The notes: a model not told the origin generated them from the sequence alone. A DNA stretch of 64,000 bases from Flavobacterium sp. ENC (GCF_020991415.1 NZ_JAJMOY010000005.1:248001-312000); one strand, 5' to 3'; shown: positions 54,116-63,946, counted from the first letter of the stretch. Numbers and translations are program-made.

Positions 54116-55429
54116 CTATAATCTATTATCAGCTATAGCTCCTAAAACTCCTTTTACATCATATATTAAACTATCTTCTTTTTGAAGTTCTGAGAAATTT
54201 AATTTTAAAAATTCTGCATGTGCTACTCCCAGAACAATCGCATCAAATTTATCATTGGGAATACTGTTAATTGTTATTAAATTATATTCTTTTTTTACAT
54301 CATTCGCATTAGCAAGCGGATCAAATATGGTTACTAGGATTCCATATTCTTTTAATGCTTTTACAACATCTACAATTTTCGTATTTCGAACATCCGGACA
54401 GTTTTCTTTAAAAGTAATTCCAAGCATTAAAAGATTTGCACCATTAACAGAAATTCCTTTTTTGATCATGAGCTTTACTATTTGCGAAGCAACATATTCT
54501 CCCATACTGTCATTCAAGCGTCTTCCTGCTAAAATTATTTCTGGATGATAACCAAATTCCTGGGCTCTTTGTGCTAAATAATAGGGATCAACACCAATGC
54601 AATGCCCACCTACTAATCCTGGTTTAAAGGGTAAAAAGTTCCATTTTGTAGCTGCCGCAGTTAATACTTCCTGGGTATCAATACCCATTAAGTTGAATAT
54701 TTTGGCTAGTTCATTTACAAATGCGATATTAATATCGCGTTGGGAATTTTCAATAACTTTAGCGGCTTCTGCCACTTTTATGGAAGGAGCGAGATACGTA
54801 CCCGCTATAATAACAGATTTATACAACGCATCTACCTTCAGGCCAATTTCTAATGTGGATCCTGATGTAACTTTTAGAATTTTCTCAACCGTATGTTCCT
54901 TATCTCCCGGATTTATTCTTTCCGGGGAGTATCCTGCAAAAAAGTCTTCATTAAACGTTAATCCTGAAATTTTTTCTAAAACAGGAACGCATTGCTCTTC
55001 TGTAACACCCGGATATACTGTTGATTCATAAATTACAATATCACCTTTTTTCAGTATTTTACCAACCGATTCACTGGACTTATACAATGGGGTTAAATCC
55101 GGGCGATTGTTTTTATCTACTGGTGTAGGAACTGTTATTATAAAGTAATTACAAGCTGCGAGATCATTTAAAGAACTTGTACAATATAATCCTGTATCCT
55201 GATATGCATTATCAACCAGTACTTTTTGCAAAGTAACATCATCAACCTCCAGTGTGGTGTCTGTTCCCGATTTTAACGATGCAATTCTTGATTCATTTAT
55301 ATCAAAACCTACGACCGAATATTTAGTAGCAAATAATCTGGCCAATGGCAAACCTACATATCCTAAGCCAATAATGGCTACTTTTATGTTTCTGTCTATT
55401 TTATCGTCGTTTTTATTCACTTTTTTCAT
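54116..55429 (-). CDS. UDP-HexNAc 6-dehydrogenase (TviB/WbpO family)
   Basis: A 437-residue NAD-dependent dehydrogenase that oxidises C6 of UDP-GlcNAc, UDP-GalNAc or UDP-ManNAc to a uronic acid. It has VAIIGLGYVGLPLARLFA, PTPVDKNNRPDLTPL, YESTVYPGVTEEQCVP, SPERINPGDK, KVAEAAKVIENSQRDINIAF and PGLVGGHCIGVDPYY with the catalytic Cys. This TviB/WbpO-type sequence fits UDP-GalNAcA with the epimerase at 57665-58648; ManNAcA via wecB is the alternative. A good promoter lies 70 bp upstream. Confidence 0.88.
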   Translation of the reverse strand: MKKVNKNDDKIDRNIKVAIIGLGYVGLPLARLFATKYSVVGFDINESRIASLKSGTDTTLEVDDVTLQKVLVDNAYQDTGLYCTSSLNDLAACNYFIITVPTPVDKNNRPDLTPLYKSSESVGKILKKGDIVIYESTVYPGVTEEQCVPVLEKISGLTFNEDFFAGYSPERINPGDKEHTVEKILKVTSGSTLEIGLKVDALYKSVIIAGTYLAPSIKVAEAAKVIENSQRDINIAFVNELAKIFNLMGIDTQEVLTAAATKWNFLPFKPGLVGGHCIGVDPYYLAQRAQEFGYHPEIILAGRRLNDSMGEYVASQIVKLMIKKGISVNGANLLMLGITFKENCPDVRNTKIVDVVKALKEYGILVTIFDPLANANDVKKEYNLITINSIPNDKFDAIVLGVAHAEFLKLNFSELQKEDSLIYDVKGVLGAIADNRL

Positions 55430-55498
55430 TTCAATTCACGGCTTCGCCCTTCTGAGTCACATTATAGCTGACACAGATAACTCAAAATCCATTTTTGG

Positions 55499-55529
55499 CA
55501 AATATAGCACATTAAGTCAACTTATTCAA
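55499..55529 (-). promoter_or_regulatory. Bacteroidota-type promoter for the block starting at 55.4 kb
   Basis: A -33 TTG (55527-55529) is followed after 20 bases by TATATTTG (55499-55506), matching the TTG-N~20-TAnnTTTG consensus. The predicted leader is about 60 bases long. It is the best promoter seen in the window and separates the upxY block from the genes downstream. Confidence 0.6.
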
Positions 55530-55617
55530 TACGGTTTATAACAGAACTTAACTTACTAAAAAGTCAAAACGTCATAAACCTAATCAAACCTTTATCAATC
55601 AGACACTAAAGATTGCA

Positions 55618-55664
55618 TTTAAAAAAAACAGAAGATAAAAAAGCTAAAAAAGCATTTCATCTTC
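55618..55664 (-). terminator. Rho-independent terminator directly after upxY
   Basis: GAAGAT-GAAAT-GC pairs with GC-TTTTTT-ATCTTC around a TTTTTTA loop, then TG and eight T. The hairpin begins about 30 bases past the upxY stop. The perfect palindrome CTATTTTTAAAATAG sits right beside the stop (55681-55695). It lies between the antiterminator gene and the next block, so it is a possible target of UpxY. Confidence 0.7.
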
Positions 55665-55695
55665 CATCTCGTTACTTATACTATTTTAAAAATAG

Positions 55696-56160
55696 TTATT
55701 TATATTTTATTTTCAAAACACATCCTAAAGATTCTAAAACCAGGATATAATGCGTTTTTGACACTTCCTGAACAATTGCATCCTGATTACTAAAGACCCC
55801 GGATTCTAATTTTATCCGGTCTCCAACCTGAAACGGGGTTACTGCTATTTCACTAACATTTACATCCATGAGACTTTTTTTTATGATCTCAATTTCTTCA
55901 TCTTTAACAATTGCCGGTTTGCCTAACCAGAACAAATACCGGACAGCACCGGAAACCTGAAAAACAGAATTCCTTTCAGCATCCTGCAAGCGAACAAAAA
56001 CATATGAATTAAAAAGGGGAACCTCAATTTTTTTCTTTCTATCCGACCATTGTTTAATCTGACTTATCAGAGGGCAATAGCATTCAACACCTATTTGATT
56101 TAGCTTATCCGAAACTTTTTTCTCCCACTTGGGTTTAGTATATATAACATACCAATTCAT
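55696..56160 (-). CDS. upxY: NusG-like transcription antiterminator (UpxY family)
   Basis: A 154-residue NusG paralog. NWYVIYTKPKWEKKVSDKL opens the NGN domain (about 1-100), with PLFNSYVFVRLQDAER and VRYLFWLGKPAIVKDEEIE. A KOW-like C-terminus (PFQVGDRIKLESGVFSNQDAIVQEV, about 110-150) follows. UpxY proteins in Bacteroides prevent premature termination in the leaders of capsule operons. Here it is last in its block and followed at once by a terminator and promoter. RfaH would be the closest functional equivalent. Confidence 0.88.
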   Translation of the reverse strand: MNWYVIYTKPKWEKKVSDKLNQIGVECYCPLISQIKQWSDRKKKIEVPLFNSYVFVRLQDAERNSVFQVSGAVRYLFWLGKPAIVKDEEIEIIKKSLMDVNVSEIAVTPFQVGDRIKLESGVFSNQDAIVQEVSKTHYILVLESLGCVLKIKYK

Positions 56161-56177
56161 ATGTATTTTTATATTGA

Positions 56178-56200
56178 AATAAGATTATCAGTCTTATTTT
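56178..56200 (-). other. Stem-loop in the upxY leader
   Basis: AAATAAGA and TCTTATTT form an 8-bp stem with a 7-base loop (CTGATAA) 18-40 bases before the upxY start. No T tract follows on this strand, so it is not a normal terminator. It could be a leader element, perhaps an UpxY-recruitment or pause hairpin. The rest of the 83-bp gap holds nothing else. Confidence 0.4.
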
Positions 56201-56243
56201 TATCTCACTTCGAATTAAATCTTACCTCAGTCTTTATTTTCAA

Positions 56244-57635
56244 TTAAGAACCTATGCCTTTATAAACAAACCCAATTTCCTCTACTTCTTTAGCATTTAA
56301 AATATTTCTCCCATCAAAAATAAAGGCCGGCTTATGCATTGAGTCGTAAATTTTTTGCCAGTCATACGTTACAAATTCATCCCACTCGGTAAGAATTGAA
56401 ATCGCATGCGAACCTTTGCAGGCATCATAAGGATTATCAAACGCAAGAATTGCTTTATTATTTTCTTCAACTGATCTGCTTTCTAAATAATTTAAATCAG
56501 CGAGCATTTTAGTTCTTGAAACCTTCGGATCATAAACAGATATTTTAGCCTGTTCATTAATCAAATCATCCGCTACATATATTGCTGCAGATTCACGGGT
56601 ATCATTTGTATCTTTTTTAAATGCCCATCCTAAAAATGTAATTTTCTTATCAGCAACAGTATTATATAAGGTTTGAACGATTTTATTTGAAAATCTTCTC
56701 TTCTGATGATCATTCATAATGATAACCTGTTCCCAATAGTCTGCTACTTCATTTAATCCGTATGATTTTGCGATATAAACTAAATTTAAAATGTCTTTTT
56801 GAAAGCAGGAACCTCCAAAACCTACAGAGGCTTTTAAAAATTTTGATCCAATTCGACTATCCATACCAATTGCTTTGGCAACTTCATTTACATCAGCACC
56901 TGTTTTTTCACAAAGTTCCGACATGGCATTTATTGATGAAATACGCTGCGCCAAAAATGCATTTGCGGTAAGTTTAGATAATTCTGAAGACCAGACGTTT
57001 GTAGTCAGGATTTTATCTTTGCTGACCCAATTGGCATATACATCAACTAAGGCATTAATCGCTGCTTCTCCTTCGGGAGTTGTATCGCCACCAATCAAAA
57101 TCCTGTCAGGATTCAGCAAATCGGTAACAGCGGTTCCTTCCGCTAAAAACTCAGGATTAGATAATATTTGAAACTGAACTCCATTTCCGGTATTGTCCAG
57201 GATACTCTTGATTGCTTCTGCTGTACGAACCGGCAAAGTTGACTTTTCAACTACAATTTTATTTTCTTTGGCAACTTTGGCAATTTGCCTGGCGCACAAT
57301 TCAATGTATTTTAAATCGGCTGCCATCCCTTTTCCTTTTCCGTACGTCTTGGTCGGGGTGTTTACGGATATAAAAATTACCTGAGCTTCATTGATTGCTT
57401 TTTCAACTTCAGTGGAAAAAAAAAGATTTCTTCCCCTGGCTTCTGCAACAATTTCTGAAAGCCCCGGCTCGTAAATCGGAATATTATTTGTATCCGGATC
57501 ATTCCAGTCTTTAATTCTTTGTTCGTTCAAATCAACAACAGTCACTTGAATATGGGGACATTTTTGAGCAATTACTGCCATTGTCGGTCCTCCGACATAA
57601 CCTGCACCAATGCAACAAATTTTGGTTATTTCCAT
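56244..57635 (-). CDS. ugd: UDP-glucose 6-dehydrogenase
   Basis: A 463-residue NAD-dependent enzyme making UDP-glucuronate. [22 protein letters not shown] opens the first Rossmann fold. [45 protein letters not shown] and [16 protein letters not shown] (catalytic Cys) follow, then [16 protein letters not shown]. The length and motifs are those of the longer UGDH type close to the animal enzymes, not the short bacterial one. It lies 29 bp after the epimerase gene. Confidence 0.93.
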   Translation of the reverse strand: MEITKICCIGAGYVGGPTMAVIAQKCPHIQVTVVDLNEQRIKDWNDPDTNNIPIYEPGLSEIVAEARGRNLFFSTEVEKAINEAQVIFISVNTPTKTYGKGKGMAADLKYIELCARQIAKVAKENKIVVEKSTLPVRTAEAIKSILDNTGNGVQFQILSNPEFLAEGTAVTDLLNPDRILIGGDTTPEGEAAINALVDVYANWVSKDKILTTNVWSSELSKLTANAFLAQRISSINAMSELCEKTGADVNEVAKAIGMDSRIGSKFLKASVGFGGSCFQKDILNLVYIAKSYGLNEVADYWEQVIIMNDHQKRRFSNKIVQTLYNTVADKKITFLGWAFKKDTNDTRESAAIYVADDLINEQAKISVYDPKVSRTKMLADLNYLESRSVEENNKAILAFDNPYDACKGSHAISILTEWDEFVTYDWQKIYDSMHKPAFIFDGRNILNAKEVEEIGFVYKGIGS

Positions 57636-57664
57636 TTAATTATTTATTATCTTAATCTTGATTT

Positions 57665-58648
57665 TTATTTCAAATTATTCCAGTACCAGTTCACTGCTTC
57701 TTTTAACCCTTTCTGCAAAGAATATTTTGGATCGTAACCCAGCATATTTTTAGCTTTGTCAATGCTTGCCAGTGAATGTGGAATATCTCCTGCTCTGTTT
57801 GCACCATAAATAATTTCTACATCAGCAATTTTTGAGTCAAATTCCGCTAAATATTTTTTTAAATAGCCTACCAGATCATTTAAAGTATTACGATCTCCAA
57901 ATGCAGTATTATAAACGGTATTTACTGCGTCTGGATTTTGGCTTATCATAGCCAGTTCATTCATCTGAATTACATTATCAATATAGGTGAAATCACGGGA
58001 ATAATTTCCATCACCGTTAATTACAGGGCTTTCGTAGTTCATAAGCTGCATAACAAACTTAGGGATAACCGCTGCATATGCGCCATTTGGATCTTGTTTT
58101 CTTCCAAAAACATTGAAGTAGCGCAGTCCTATCGTTTCTAATCCATATGTTTTACTGAAAATTTCAGCATACAGTTCGTTTACATATTTTGTTATAGCGT
58201 ATGGCGAAAGTGGTTTACCAATAACTTCTTCTACTTTTGGAAGCCCCTGAGAATCTCCATAGGTAGAAGAGCTTGCTGCGTATATAAATCTTTTTACTTT
58301 AGCATCGCGGGAGGCTGTTAACATATTTAAGAAACCGGATACATTAACATCATTGGTTGTTATCGGATCATTTATAGATCGAGGAACAGAACCTAAAGCC
58401 GCCTGGTGCAGCACATAATCAACTCCATCGACTGCTAAAAGACAATCGGCAATATTGCGGATATCGCCTTCAATTAATTTGAAATTTGGATTCTCAATAA
58501 AATCTTTCAGGTTATGACGGTGTCCTGTCGCAAAATTATCAAGACAAACAACCTTATGCCCTGATTTTAGAAAATGCTCGCATAAGTTGGAGCCAATGAA
58601 ACCGGCACCTCCCGTAATTAAAATTGTATATTGAGCTGATATTTTCAT
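57665..58648 (-). CDS. UDP-N-acetylglucosamine 4-epimerase (WbpP/TviC type)
   Basis: A 327-residue extended SDR interconverting UDP-GlcNAc and UDP-GalNAc, or the corresponding uronates. ILITGGAGFIGSNLCEHFLKSGHKV, LHQAALGSVPRSINDPITTN (specific to this group), the catalytic SSSTYGDSQGLPKVE and YAITKYVNELYAE are present. I place the start at the ATG at 58648, which has a TTGAGGTAC leader; the longer frame would use TTG. It probably feeds the dehydrogenase at 54116-55429. Confidence 0.9.
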   Translation of the reverse strand: MKISAQYTILITGGAGFIGSNLCEHFLKSGHKVVCLDNFATGHRHNLKDFIENPNFKLIEGDIRNIADCLLAVDGVDYVLHQAALGSVPRSINDPITTNDVNVSGFLNMLTASRDAKVKRFIYAASSSTYGDSQGLPKVEEVIGKPLSPYAITKYVNELYAEIFSKTYGLETIGLRYFNVFGRKQDPNGAYAAVIPKFVMQLMNYESPVINGDGNYSRDFTYIDNVIQMNELAMISQNPDAVNTVYNTAFGDRNTLNDLVGYLKKYLAEFDSKIADVEIIYGANRAGDIPHSLASIDKAKNMLGYDPKYSLQKGLKEAVNWYWNNLK

Positions 58649-58658
58649 GTACCTCAAA

Positions 58659-61100
58659 TTATTTTTTATTCCATTTATTGAAAATAGATTTTACGAAACT
58701 CTTTTGCTCTTCTTCTTCATGATATCCGTTAGAATAAGCTCCATAACCATATCCGTATCCGGAACCGTATTTGGCTTTATTTTCATATCCGTTTAAAACG
58801 ATACTCGCATTGTTGAGCTCTCCTCTTTTTATTCTGTTATTCAACAAGGTAATCATATCCTTCTTGGTATAATTTTGTCTCACAATGTATAAGGTAACAT
58901 CTGCATACTGAGCCAGCTCTAAAGCATCAGAAACCAAACCAACCGGAGGCGTATCCAGGATAATATAATCGTATTTTTGCTTTAATTCGTCGATTAACTC
59001 TTTCATCGCTTCGCTTAAAATAAGTTCGGAAGGATTTGGCGGAATCGGACCGGAAAGAATAACATCCAGATTTGAAATACTTGTTGGATTGGTAATTTCC
59101 TCCAGGCTTTTTTGTTTAATCAGGTAATTAACAACCCCAACATTGTTTGTCAGGTTAAACTCGTCTGCTAATCGGGGCTTTCTCAAATCTAAACCTATTA
59201 TTACTGTTTTCTTTTCACTTAAAGCGAAAACAGTCGCAATGTTTATCGAACAAAATGTCTTTCCTTCGCCACTTATTGACGAAGTAATCATTAATGTTTT
59301 TGCTCCGCTTACTCTTTGTTTTTTATAAAGAAACTGTAACGAAGAACGAATTGTTCTAAAGGATTCTGAAAGTGCCGATTTTGGCTTATCAAATACCGCA
59401 AGATTAATATTGTCTTTATTAATACCAATTACTCCAATAATAGGAATCTGTGTTAATTTATTGACATCCTCGATATTTTGAATTGAATTATTGATGAAAA
59501 AAATCACAAAAACAATAAGCAAAGGAATCAACATACCAAGAAACAAAGCCAGTACATAATTGGCAGAAGTTTTGGGTCCAATTAAATTTCCGCCAATATC
59601 TTTTGCCGGATCAATAAAATGGATATCTGACAAGTTAGATGCTTTTACAATTTCTGCTTCATTTCGTTTTTGAAGAAACTCCGTATAAATATTATCATTT
59701 AAATCATATTTTCTTTTAATCTTCAACAATTCCTGTTGTTCTTCCGGAAGTCTTTTGACAGTACTTTCAGCCTGGCCAATTTTTGCGTTTATCATTGACA
59801 AATCATACAACAATGATGATTTTGCACTGATGATATTTTCCAGCAATACATCTTTAACAGCATGCATTTGATTATCAAAATCTTTAAAAATTTTATCACT
59901 TTTTACCGCATAGGCCATTTCTGATCTTTGTGTTGAAAGTGCAATAAGTTTTGAAACATTTACAACAATATTAGGATCTTCGATTCCTGCAACCGACGGG
60001 GCCGGCAAACGTGAATAATCAACACTATTATTCAGATATGTTTTTAAGGAATTGTAATAGGCAATTTTTCTGGAAATTACATCTTTCTGAACATCAAAAT
60101 CCATTATTTTATCAGAAAACTTGGCACCGCCATCTTCAATCTCATAGATGTTTTTATCTTTTCGAAAAGACTTTAGTTCATTACCATTTTCTTTTAATTG
60201 AGATTCCATTGCAACGAGGGTGCTATCAATAAATCGTATTGTATTGTTTGCAAATTGGTTTTTCCCGTCAAGCTGAATTTTAATCAGCATTTTCACGGTC
60301 GAGTTCAGATAGTCGACCATTCTTGCCTTGTTTGTACCTTGTAATGATAAAGTCAGCAATGAGCCTCCCTTGTCATCAGCGCTTACATCAATGGTTCGGT
60401 AATTAGAAACGGTATTATCAAAATCATTAAAACGAACAAAATACTCATTCCCCTTATAAAGTCCAGGATTGTCATTTATCTGTAATTTCCAGTTTAGGAA
60501 AGGCAGTGAAACCTGCTCTCCAACTTTATATTTTTTCACGAATTCTACAGGCTGAACTGAAGTATTCGAATACGTATTTTTGGAATACGTTATTAAAGAA
60601 ACAGAATTAGTCTCAAACGGAATTCTGATTTCGTATATATTTTCACTTAAAAACTTTATACCAATTAAAGTATTGGCAAGCTGTCCTCTCGATTTATCAA
60701 TGTTTAAATAAAAAGGTACTTCCCCATAAGAATCAACCAGATTATATTTTCCCTGCGTAAGATAATCAGTGTAGAACTGTAATTTATCAACCACAAGTTC
60801 ATTATGTGATCTTGACTTTAGGATGGTTGAAATTCCGTTTACCTGATCCGAAATCCCTCCCCAGTTAAAAACCAGGCTCGTATTTGAAGTAAAAAACGGA
60901 TTACTTTCTTCCTCAATAGAAATCATGGTTTGCATTCCGTAAATTTTTTCTTTACGAATATTTACCTGATATGCAATTGTAAAGGCAATTATTAAACTAA
61001 TAAGAAACCATTTCCAATAACTCAGAATCTTTAGCAAAAGCCCCTTAAAATCAAAATTCGAATGATTTTCAAACATCGAAAAATCCTTTATATCTAACAT
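58659..61100 (-). CDS. wzc: Wzc-type polysaccharide co-polymerase with BY tyrosine kinase
   Basis: An 813-residue inner-membrane protein. A Wzz-like periplasmic domain lies between helices near residues 32-48 and 510-530. A cytoplasmic BY-kinase domain follows with Walker A SSISGEGKTFCSIN, A-prime VIIGLDLRKPRL and B YIILDTPPVGLVSDAL. The C-terminal tail is tyrosine-rich (YGSGYGYGYGAYSNGY), the site of autophosphorylation. It controls polymer length and export with the lipoprotein encoded just upstream. No Wzb-type phosphatase is seen in the window. Confidence 0.93.
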   Translation of the reverse strand: MLDIKDFSMFENHSNFDFKGLLLKILSYWKWFLISLIIAFTIAYQVNIRKEKIYGMQTMISIEEESNPFFTSNTSLVFNWGGISDQVNGISTILKSRSHNELVVDKLQFYTDYLTQGKYNLVDSYGEVPFYLNIDKSRGQLANTLIGIKFLSENIYEIRIPFETNSVSLITYSKNTYSNTSVQPVEFVKKYKVGEQVSLPFLNWKLQINDNPGLYKGNEYFVRFNDFDNTVSNYRTIDVSADDKGGSLLTLSLQGTNKARMVDYLNSTVKMLIKIQLDGKNQFANNTIRFIDSTLVAMESQLKENGNELKSFRKDKNIYEIEDGGAKFSDKIMDFDVQKDVISRKIAYYNSLKTYLNNSVDYSRLPAPSVAGIEDPNIVVNVSKLIALSTQRSEMAYAVKSDKIFKDFDNQMHAVKDVLLENIISAKSSLLYDLSMINAKIGQAESTVKRLPEEQQELLKIKRKYDLNDNIYTEFLQKRNEAEIVKASNLSDIHFIDPAKDIGGNLIGPKTSANYVLALFLGMLIPLLIVFVIFFINNSIQNIEDVNKLTQIPIIGVIGINKDNINLAVFDKPKSALSESFRTIRSSLQFLYKKQRVSGAKTLMITSSISGEGKTFCSINIATVFALSEKKTVIIGLDLRKPRLADEFNLTNNVGVVNYLIKQKSLEEITNPTSISNLDVILSGPIPPNPSELILSEAMKELIDELKQKYDYIILDTPPVGLVSDALELAQYADVTLYIVRQNYTKKDMITLLNNRIKRGELNNASIVLNGYENKAKYGSGYGYGYGAYSNGYHEEEEQKSFVKSIFNKWNKK

Positions 61101-61114
61101 CTCTGAATCTGGTT

Positions 61115-61903
61115 TTAATTTTTAAGAAGCAAATAAACTGTTGTAGCCAATGACAGCAAAGTAATGACAGTACTTATAGATTGTATACCGGTCTGCCCTG
61201 TTCCCCATGTTTTCTGCTTTAATGGTTTTACGTAAATATAATCGTTAGGCTGCAAATAATAATAGGGAGACTTCATTACATTGGCATCTGTCAGATCAAT
61301 ATCATGCATCTGAACTCCCGTCGGCGTTTGGCGAATTACGGTTACCGCTTTTCTATCTCCTACCGTTGTAATATCGCCAGCATTTGCAATAGCTTCCATA
61401 ATATTTACATGTGACTGAAATAATGTTTTTGTGCCCATGCTTCCAACCTCACCATTAATAGTGTATCTGAAGCCGGCTAATTTTACGGTAACAAAAATAT
61501 TAGCCTCACTTTTAAAATATTCTTCAAGTAATTTTTTTTCAATCATTAACCTTACTTCCTCAAGGGTATAACCAATAACATTTATTTCGCCTAAAATCGG
61601 CATTCTGATATTTCCATGATCATCTACGGTAAATCCGTCAAAATACAAAGCTGACTCTGATTTATCGGTAATTGCTGTATTTGACTTACTGAAAATGGAA
61701 ACCAATTTAGGATCAATTGCCTTAATGTCGACGGTTATCACATCGTTAGTTTGCAATCTGTAAGGCTTAGACTCGACAGCAGCGACAGTATTTTGCTCAC
61801 CGGAAGTATTTTTGTCTTGTAAATACACCAGGTCTTTTACAGGAATGCAGGATGTAAATAATACACTAATCAATAGTAATATATAAAAGCTGTTTTTTGT
61901 CAT
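61115..61903 (-). CDS. wza: Outer-membrane polysaccharide export lipoprotein (Wza-like)
   Basis: A 262-residue lipoprotein. Its signal peptide ends LFTSC (Cys19). A Poly_export domain follows (YRLQTNDVITVDIKAIDP), then one SLBB domain (RYTINGEVGSMGTKTLFQSHVNIMEAIANAGDITTVGDR). The C-terminus has one hydrophobic helix (ISTVITLLSLATTVYLLL). It is smaller than the 801-residue protein at 49571 and is the first gene of the polysaccharide region. It lies 14 bp from wzc, its usual partner. Confidence 0.9.
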   Translation of the reverse strand: MTKNSFYILLLISVLFTSCIPVKDLVYLQDKNTSGEQNTVAAVESKPYRLQTNDVITVDIKAIDPKLVSIFSKSNTAITDKSESALYFDGFTVDDHGNIRMPILGEINVIGYTLEEVRLMIEKKLLEEYFKSEANIFVTVKLAGFRYTINGEVGSMGTKTLFQSHVNIMEAIANAGDITTVGDRKAVTVIRQTPTGVQMHDIDLTDANVMKSPYYYLQPNDYIYVKPLKQKTWGTGQTGIQSISTVITLLSLATTVYLLLKN

Positions 61904-61920
61904 TGTAAATATTTTATCGG

Positions 61921-61928
61921 CAAATATA
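61921..61928 (-). promoter_or_regulatory. Possible promoter -7 box for the wza-wzc block
   Basis: TATATTTG (TAnnTTTG type) ends 17 bases before the wza ATG, giving a leader of about 10 bases. At 17 bases upstream only CTG is found, not TTG. It would drive wza through upxY. Confidence 0.4.
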
Positions 61929-61974
61929 GGTTTTCCTTTAATCTTCAGAAAATCTAACTTTTAATTGATCTTAT

Positions 61975-62595
61975 TTAATTGTTTTTGAAAGTTTTTTCAA
62001 ACGGAATACGATGTAAAATACTTCTTCCAAGTGTAACTTCGTCTGCATATTCCAACTCGTCCCCTACTGAAATACCTCTCGCAATTGTTGAAATTACGAT
62101 ATCTGATTCAGCAATTTGTTTGTAGATGTAGAAATTTGTCGTATCACCTTCCATTGTGGAACTCAGTGCAAAAATAATCTCTGTAACGATTCCCGATTTT
62201 ACTTTTTCCACTAAAGTGGAGATATTTAACTGACTTGGACCAACGCCTTCTATAGGAGAAATTTTCCCGCCCAGAACATGATAAATACCTTTGTATTGCC
62301 CTGTATTTTCAATAGCCATTACATCCCGAATGTCTTCGACCACACAAATCAGCTGGTGATTTCTTGTTGAATTAGCACAAATTTCACACACTTCTGTATC
62401 TGAAATATTATGGCAGCTTTTACAAAACTTAATATCCTCTCGCATGTTTAATAATGCCTGGGATAAAAAACCCGTTTGTTCTTTGGGCTGTTTCAATAAA
62501 TGCAAAACCAACCGCAAAGCCGTCCTCTTACCGATTCCGGGCAATTGCGACATTTCACTGACTGCTTTTTCGATCAATTTTGATGAAAATTCCAT
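61975..62595 (-). CDS. recR: Recombination mediator protein RecR
   Basis: A 206-residue protein that helps load RecA in the RecFOR pathway. It shows [19 protein letters not shown] (helix-hairpin-helix, residues 16-34), a zinc finger CKSC...CEIC, and a Toprim domain starting [14 protein letters not shown], followed by HVLGG and [13 protein letters not shown]. It is a housekeeping gene and marks the right boundary of the polysaccharide region. A TACTTTTG box only five bases before the start could give a nearly leaderless transcript. Confidence 0.95.
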   Translation of the reverse strand: MEFSSKLIEKAVSEMSQLPGIGKRTALRLVLHLLKQPKEQTGFLSQALLNMREDIKFCKSCHNISDTEVCEICANSTRNHQLICVVEDIRDVMAIENTGQYKGIYHVLGGKISPIEGVGPSQLNISTLVEKVKSGIVTEIIFALSSTMEGDTTNFYIYKQIAESDIVISTIARGISVGDELEYADEVTLGRSILHRIPFEKTFKNN

Positions 62596-62704
62596 AACTG
62601 CAAAAGTACTATTTTATGGTTTTTCTATTCCGGCTTACTAACAATCAAACTTTCTATCATCGTTAATCAGCAAAAAAAGATACCCGAAAAAATGCTAAAA
62701 AAAA

Positions 62705-63073
62705 TTAATATTGATTTGTAGCCAGCAAAACCAAAGTACAAGCCACTTCTGCCTTGATGTTATTCAGCTCCAGTAATTGATATAATTCAGGATTCTCAGT
62801 CCCGGGATTGAATACGACTCTTTTTGGCTGTGCTTCTATAATATAATTATAGTAATCACGCTGACGGGAAGGATTTAAATATAAAGTTACAGTATCAATA
62901 TTTTTGACCGGGATTGCTTTTGTGTAAATTTTCACACCTGCAACTTCACCGGTATTCTGACCAATTGCCAAAACAGTGTGTCCTTTTTGAACCAATGCAT
63001 TTATGGCCTTATAAGCGTAGCGGTCTGGTTTTGTGGTAGCACCCAGAACTAAAGTTTTTTTGTTTTTCATCAT
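62705..63073 (-). CDS. CoA-binding domain protein (YccU-like)
   Basis: About 122 residues; a Rossmann-like CoA_binding fold. It starts KKTLVLGATTKPDRYAYKAINALVQKGHTV, then VAGVKIYTKAIPVKNIDTVTLYLNPSRQ and RVVFNPGTENPELYQLLELNNI. I place the start at the ATG at 63073 (the adjacent ATG at 63070 is equally possible); the longer frame would need TTG. The role is unknown, and such genes are widespread. A TACTTTTG box at 63088-63095 is a plausible promoter element. Confidence 0.85.
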   Translation of the reverse strand: MMKNKKTLVLGATTKPDRYAYKAINALVQKGHTVLAIGQNTGEVAGVKIYTKAIPVKNIDTVTLYLNPSRQRDYYNYIIEAQPKRVVFNPGTENPELYQLLELNNIKAEVACTLVLLATNQY

Positions 63074-63224
63074 TTTAAAATATGCTACAAAAGTAATCAA
63101 AAAGTATGAGCTTATTTTAGGTTATTTTCACAGAAATACCAGCAATAAAAAAAACAATATCGAAACATGAATATGCCATGAAATGTTAAAAATTGACTAT
63201 TTTTACTTCACTAACCCAGACAAC

Positions 63225-63854
63225 ATGGATTTATTCATTTATTTATTTGCCGCTCTTTTCTCCGTATTAAACCCCATTGGTACCGTTCCCATTTTTGTGG
63301 GACTGACACAGCATGACTCCCAAAAAGAGCGCTCGAGAATTTCATTATGGACCGCTATAAACGTTTTCATCATTTTGATTGTTTCTTTTTTTATTGGCCA
63401 GTATGTATTGACTTTTTTTGGAATCAGCATTGACGCACTTCGAATTGCAGGCGGAATTGTAATTGTAAACTCCGGATTCTCCTTGCTTTCCGGAAAATTC
63501 AATAAAAAACGAGGAATAAATAAAAAAATAGAAACCGATGCACAGCAGCGTAATGACATCGCCTTAACGCCTTTGGCCATACCAATGCTTGCAGGCCCGG
63601 GATCAATTTCATTGTTGATTGCCTTTTATCAGGAGCATCATCAAATGGAAGAAATAATTTTTTCCTGCCTGGCTATTCTGGCTATCGCCGTTGCAATTTA
63701 TGTTATTTTAAAAAGTGCCCATTATTTAGCCCGAATATTAGGAGCCTCAGGAATTGTGGCCATTTCCAGAATTGTTGGATTTATTGTTATATCAATCGGA
63801 ATTCAATATATCGTTAGTTCAATCATTAATATTGTAAAAGGAAATCTGATGTAA
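63225..63854 (+). CDS. marC: MarC family integral membrane protein
   Basis: A 209-residue inner-membrane protein with six hydrophobic segments. It opens MDLFIYLFAALFSVLNPIGTVPIF and contains LTPLAIPMLAGPGSISLLI, the family's conserved loop. The ATG at 63225 fits the family start; an upstream ATG at 63183 would add 14 non-conserved residues. The physiological role of MarC proteins is unsettled. It is the only complete plus-strand gene in the window, divergent from the CoA-binding gene. Confidence 0.9.
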   Translation: MDLFIYLFAALFSVLNPIGTVPIFVGLTQHDSQKERSRISLWTAINVFIILIVSFFIGQYVLTFFGISIDALRIAGGIVIVNSGFSLLSGKFNKKRGINKKIETDAQQRNDIALTPLAIPMLAGPGSISLLIAFYQEHHQMEEIIFSCLAILAIAVAIYVILKSAHYLARILGASGIVAISRIVGFIVISIGIQYIVSSIINIVKGNLM

Positions 63855-63946
63855 TTTATTTTACACTATAATATTCTTACAAAAATAATATTTTACAGGA
63901 TATTTTTTTTATCTTTAAAACTCGGAATTTTTAACCCAAATGGCGT

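Noticed and set aside
54597..55031. A 144-codon plus-strand frame opposite the UDP-HexNAc dehydrogenase.
   Set aside because: Antisense shadow; the minus-strand gene carries full family motifs over the same bases.
55681..55695. Perfect palindrome CTATTTTTAAAATAG as a hairpin terminator.
   Set aside because: No loop possible at full stem and no T tract next to it; the longer hairpin downstream is the better terminator.
62601..62608. A TACTTTTG box five bases before recR as a promoter.
   Set aside because: No -33 TTG at the right spacing and it would leave no leader; mentioned only in the recR entry.
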